Below, piece after piece: positions 60,690 through 64,000 of a stretch of 64,000 bases of DNA. The stretch is from Sclerurus mexicanus (Eukaryota; Chordata; Aves; Passeriformes; Furnariidae), in NCBI GenBank assembly GCA_013396755.1, contig VWZF01001696.1:773052-837051 (forward strand), read 5' to 3'. The notes under the pieces were generated by a model. The model was given only the letters and a program-made list of their open reading frames with translations. It was not told where the DNA came from and did not search any database. Numbering within the stretch: position 1 is the first letter of the stretch; every line of letters begins with the position of its first letter. The translations under genes were made by a program, and so were the position numbers.

Positions 60690-60835
60690 GGATAGCATTT
60701 ATCATTATCTAAACTAACAAACTATTACTCCAATTTTACAGCTGGGAAACTGAGGCATGGGCATGCCATGTAATTTCTCCAAATCCACTCGATGAGACTG
60801 CTGGATGTGCTGATAAGCAAACACGGAGCTCCTGG
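60690..60835 (+). mobile_element. MIR-like core SINE, sense
   Basis: The central block 'tattactccaattttacag', 'ctgggaaactgaggcatgg', a diverged 'catgtaatttctccaaatcc' and a tail with 'gagctcctgg' follow the order of the MIR/CORE-SINE consensus (tRNA-derived SINE core, then the L2-like end). It is one of the oldest amniote retroposons and occurs in low numbers in birds. Boundaries are approximate. Internal promoter boxes are not recognisable. Confidence 0.7.
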
Positions 60836-63800
60836 CAAATGGATTTGCTGTAGTGTTCATCATATACAAGACATCCAAGATAAATCAGCAGCAGTTAAAT
60901 TAGAAAACAATCTTAATTCTGAAGTTTTGTCATAAAATCTTACTTTTTGCTAAACCCAGAAGTAATTCTCCCTCTTACCTCATTCCATACAAGTACCTTA
61001 ATCTAAAAGTTGAGATCCTAATACAATTCTGGCCAAAATCTGAGTTCTTTTTATGTCCTGTCCCCCAGCTAGCCTAGGAAAGGGTAGTTGTGCATTTTTG
61101 AGGTTCTCTCCTGCAATGCACTGTACTGCCGCACAACTCCCAACTAGAGTATTTAACATCCAGAGCTTTCAAAAAAGCTGAAAAAAAAATCCAAATACTA
61201 CGTTCCTGAGCATGTTGAACTACTAGCTCAAAGAAATGCTCTTCTGATAAAAAACTATAGGTTTACAGACCCTGTAGAAAAATTATTTAATATTCATATA
61301 AACAATTCCCTTGTTTATTAAAATTTTGTAAACCCTACCTTATAAATTGTTTTCGAAAATATTGCAGAGAAAGGCTTCCTTCAGGCAAGTATCTAGTCAT
61401 CCTGCCACAAACCTAATGCTCTCACATCATAAAAAAATTTCTTAGTCAAGCCCCATTCTGCATGCCTCTAAGATAGAATAAAATGTCTGAAGTGAGTATC
61501 AAATCTCAACTTTACTCAGCCAAACATTTTGTTTGGAACAAAATAAACAGAAATGTACTAAATGGCAACATGGCAGATGCTGAATCACTTCAGTAACACA
61601 CTCACTGAAAATCAGGGAACTTGGTGGGACACTCATAGTTAAGCTCCCTTCCAGATATCTCCTGGAGTTCTTTGTCTTTCTGTCTCCTTAGAAGGAGTTT
61701 GTGCCCTCTGAATAAATGAGCAAAGTTAGGAAGAAGGAAGTGGAAGATTTGGAGGCTTCTTTCTTCTCCAGAAAGACAATTTAGGGCTCAATAAATACCA
61801 TGGAGTTCTCTATTTAAACTAGGAAAAAAATCAACAATTGCTATTCAATACCATTATATCACTTGTAAATAGAGTAGTAGAACTTCTTAGGATGTAAAGC
61901 AAGAAGAAAACAAATTTAAAAGTGTTACAGTGTGGTAGAGCCACAACTTATAACAATCAAGGTACTAGTATGGGAATATTTATTTTATGTAAAAAAATGT
62001 TAAATGTACTATTAATCATTTTATTTGTCAGAGATTTGTAACAAGTCACTGAAATAATTGCACTAGGAGTCACAAAAATCACAATCCTTATGGAGACAAA
62101 GCCTTCCAGATCTTCTTCATATTTGTAGTATTGCTCCCAAAGCAGAAGCAGCCTCTGGTGATTGGGAAAAGTAATATAGGTACCCACAATTACACAGACA
62201 ATTGAAAGGCAAAATCTAGGAGGGCCGTATTTCCTATAAGGTAAAATAAATAAATCCATAAGGTAAGGCTTCATTTAAAGTAGCAATAAATAGATGTGGT
62301 TAGTCTTCTTTACACTACTTTGGCAGGAGAAGGACTGCATGTAAATATAAAATTCATAATTTAAAATCACTTGTTTACCTGCAGTTACGGTTTTTTACAA
62401 AGTCTGTAAGCTACAGATTTCATTTTAAGTAACTGCAAGCATCTGATCCAGTGCAATAGTTTGACAGCTGATAAATGTAGGATGGAAAATGTGTAGGATT
62501 TTACATTTCCACATCCTAACACCAGTCAGGCTTCTGCTAGCCTGCTGCCTTTCATCAGATCATGCATTTTAAAGAAAAAACATTGCAGTAATCAGTTGGA
62601 GAAGACTTGGAGCCAGGGATAGAACCTGACTTCAAAAAAGCAAAAGCCTGGGAAGCAATTAGAACAATACAAAAAAGTTAGGTGATATTGAATGCTACAG
62701 AATGCAAACAGCAGTGCAGCCATGGAAACCACCTCACTAGCAGGTATCCTCTGGAATGCACAGAACCTCAGAGGGATGCACAGAACTACCCAAACTGCAC
62801 CTCCTTCCTTTGTGTGCTTCCCACTTACTTCCTCTTCTGTCTTGATATGAATCATCATCATTGAATAGGTGAAGAGGAACTGTCACTCCATATGCCTCTC
62901 TGGGTTCCAGAGATAGCCTTCTGAAGCTCCTGTCAGCAAAGAAAAGCTTGCTCTTTCTCTCATAAAATATGTAGTATTTCCTAAACCCCAAATTGTAAGA
63001 CCTACCATTTATTTTTAAAAATTGAGTCCCACTTGAAGTCATTGACTAGCCAGCAGACAACTGTACCAAACTGCCACTTTGGAATAGTGGATACACAGCA
63101 TCTGAAAATAAAGAGAAAACTGTCAGATGATGTATACAAATTAGCCAAAGAGATAAAAAGATGTATTTTCATAATTTATAAGCAGGTGCTAGTAAATAAA
63201 TATAATGTACAAAGTATAACACTCCATTACTCTTGCCTTATTCTCTCTTAACTAGAAGATCATATGTGTTACACAAAACCCTAAAATAACAAAAAATAAT
63301 GAGTGATATTCATTACTGATGTCATTCCAGTGAAGTTAGCATAGACACAATGAGGAACAGTCTGGATCAATATCTCAACTCCTTGTATTTAGATGAATGC
63401 TAGTTAAACAAACTCCATTCAGCAATTGTTCCAGGAAAACCTAATCCTTTTAATATGTAGTCATTAAAAAAAGAGGAAAAAAAAAGGAGACACTTAACTT
63501 GATATTACTTTAAAACACTTAAGATATTACATTAAATTATATTGCAGAAACATATGAAATATCTCAAAAAGAAATAGAAAACAAACACTGGCACCATTCA
63601 CTGTACCTGTGTATGAACTCAACACATTCATGTGATTAATATTTTGGAACTTCAAATAAGGATCGCCCTGCCTGAAATTTAGTTGTTTCAGCATAGTTTT
63701 ATGAGGATAATTCTTTATGTATCTACTCCCTTCAGTTAATAGCTGAAGACTAGCAGTGTTTATAAACCATTGTGTAAATAGCCACAGAAATATTTAACCA

Positions 63801-64000
63801 ATGCAGCATTAAATTCATGTTGACCAAATTTAACAAAATGGTGTGTTTTTTACAATGGCTTTTTTACCATCATTACACACAAATCCAGTCACAGCTGTGA
63901 TGGTGAAGGGACTTAATGGATTGGGGAACCATGCTTTTAATTTGTTTTGGACGGGTGGGGCAGGTTGTGGAACCTTTATTTGTGGAGCTTTTTGTGGGTG
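60836..64000. other. Unique AT-rich sequence, no gene recognised
   Basis: About 3.2 kb without an identifiable gene. Minus-strand open frames at 61957-62274 (105 codons) and 62737-63042 (101 codons) have no known domains. No repeats are recognised apart from short A runs (for example 63478-63484). Confidence 0.55.

Noticed and set aside
1..64000. Bacterial or phage-type systems (CRISPR, operons, attachment sites)
   Set aside because: CR1 LINEs, MIR, LTR with TATA/AATAAA and lack of dense coding show vertebrate nuclear DNA. No regularly spaced repeats are present.

Overview
The window looks like non-coding nuclear DNA from a bird, or possibly another sauropsid. It is AT-rich and poor in CpG, and no frame on either strand reads as an intact gene. 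The recognisable repeats are mainly CR1 LINE pieces of several ages, plus one retroviral-type solo LTR, one MIR-like core SINE and a few simple repeats. I see no primate or rodent repeats and no operons, Shine-Dalgarno sites, CRISPR arrays or insertion sequences. CR1 dominance is the basis for the bird call. Family names come from recognising consensus sequence by eye, without a database search. The longest stop-free frame is only 163 codons, which is within reach of chance in 64 kb. The DNA is probably intergenic or lies inside a very long intron.

Layout. Bases 1-13400 hold an old CR1 relic on the minus strand (3620-4145), a CA/TA microsatellite next to a CR1 piece (4729-4915) and an AAAC microsatellite (12776-12840). 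Bases 13400-32000 are mostly unique sequence with CR1 3' ends near 13.4, 19.7 and 28.7 kb. At 31929-32451 lies a well-preserved, CpG-rich solo LTR, followed by two CR1 pieces (32527-32668 and 33688-34200). From 34.8 to 41.1 kb there is a candidate non-coding exon, a 68-base hairpin, a CR1 tail and a rare CR1 remnant that keeps 5', middle and 3' parts in order (40240-41129).

At 43180-43930, on the minus strand, lies a decayed Ty3/gypsy pol fragment. It has the end of reverse transcriptase, RNase H and the start of integrase in canonical order. This is the most unusual item, because Ty3/gypsy elements are, as far as I recall, extremely scarce in birds. A double CR1 tail follows (45986-46530), and then a CpG-containing block with homeodomain-type motifs that may be a conserved non-coding element (47090-47300). 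The rest is mostly unique sequence, with a single ambiguous base at 52111, a possible terminal exon at 58876-58953 and a MIR-like SINE at 60690-60835.

Nothing here forms a pathway. The record is one of successive retrotransposon layers (old CR1-Y-like, MIR and gypsy; middle-aged CR1; young LTR) in neutral or regulatory DNA.
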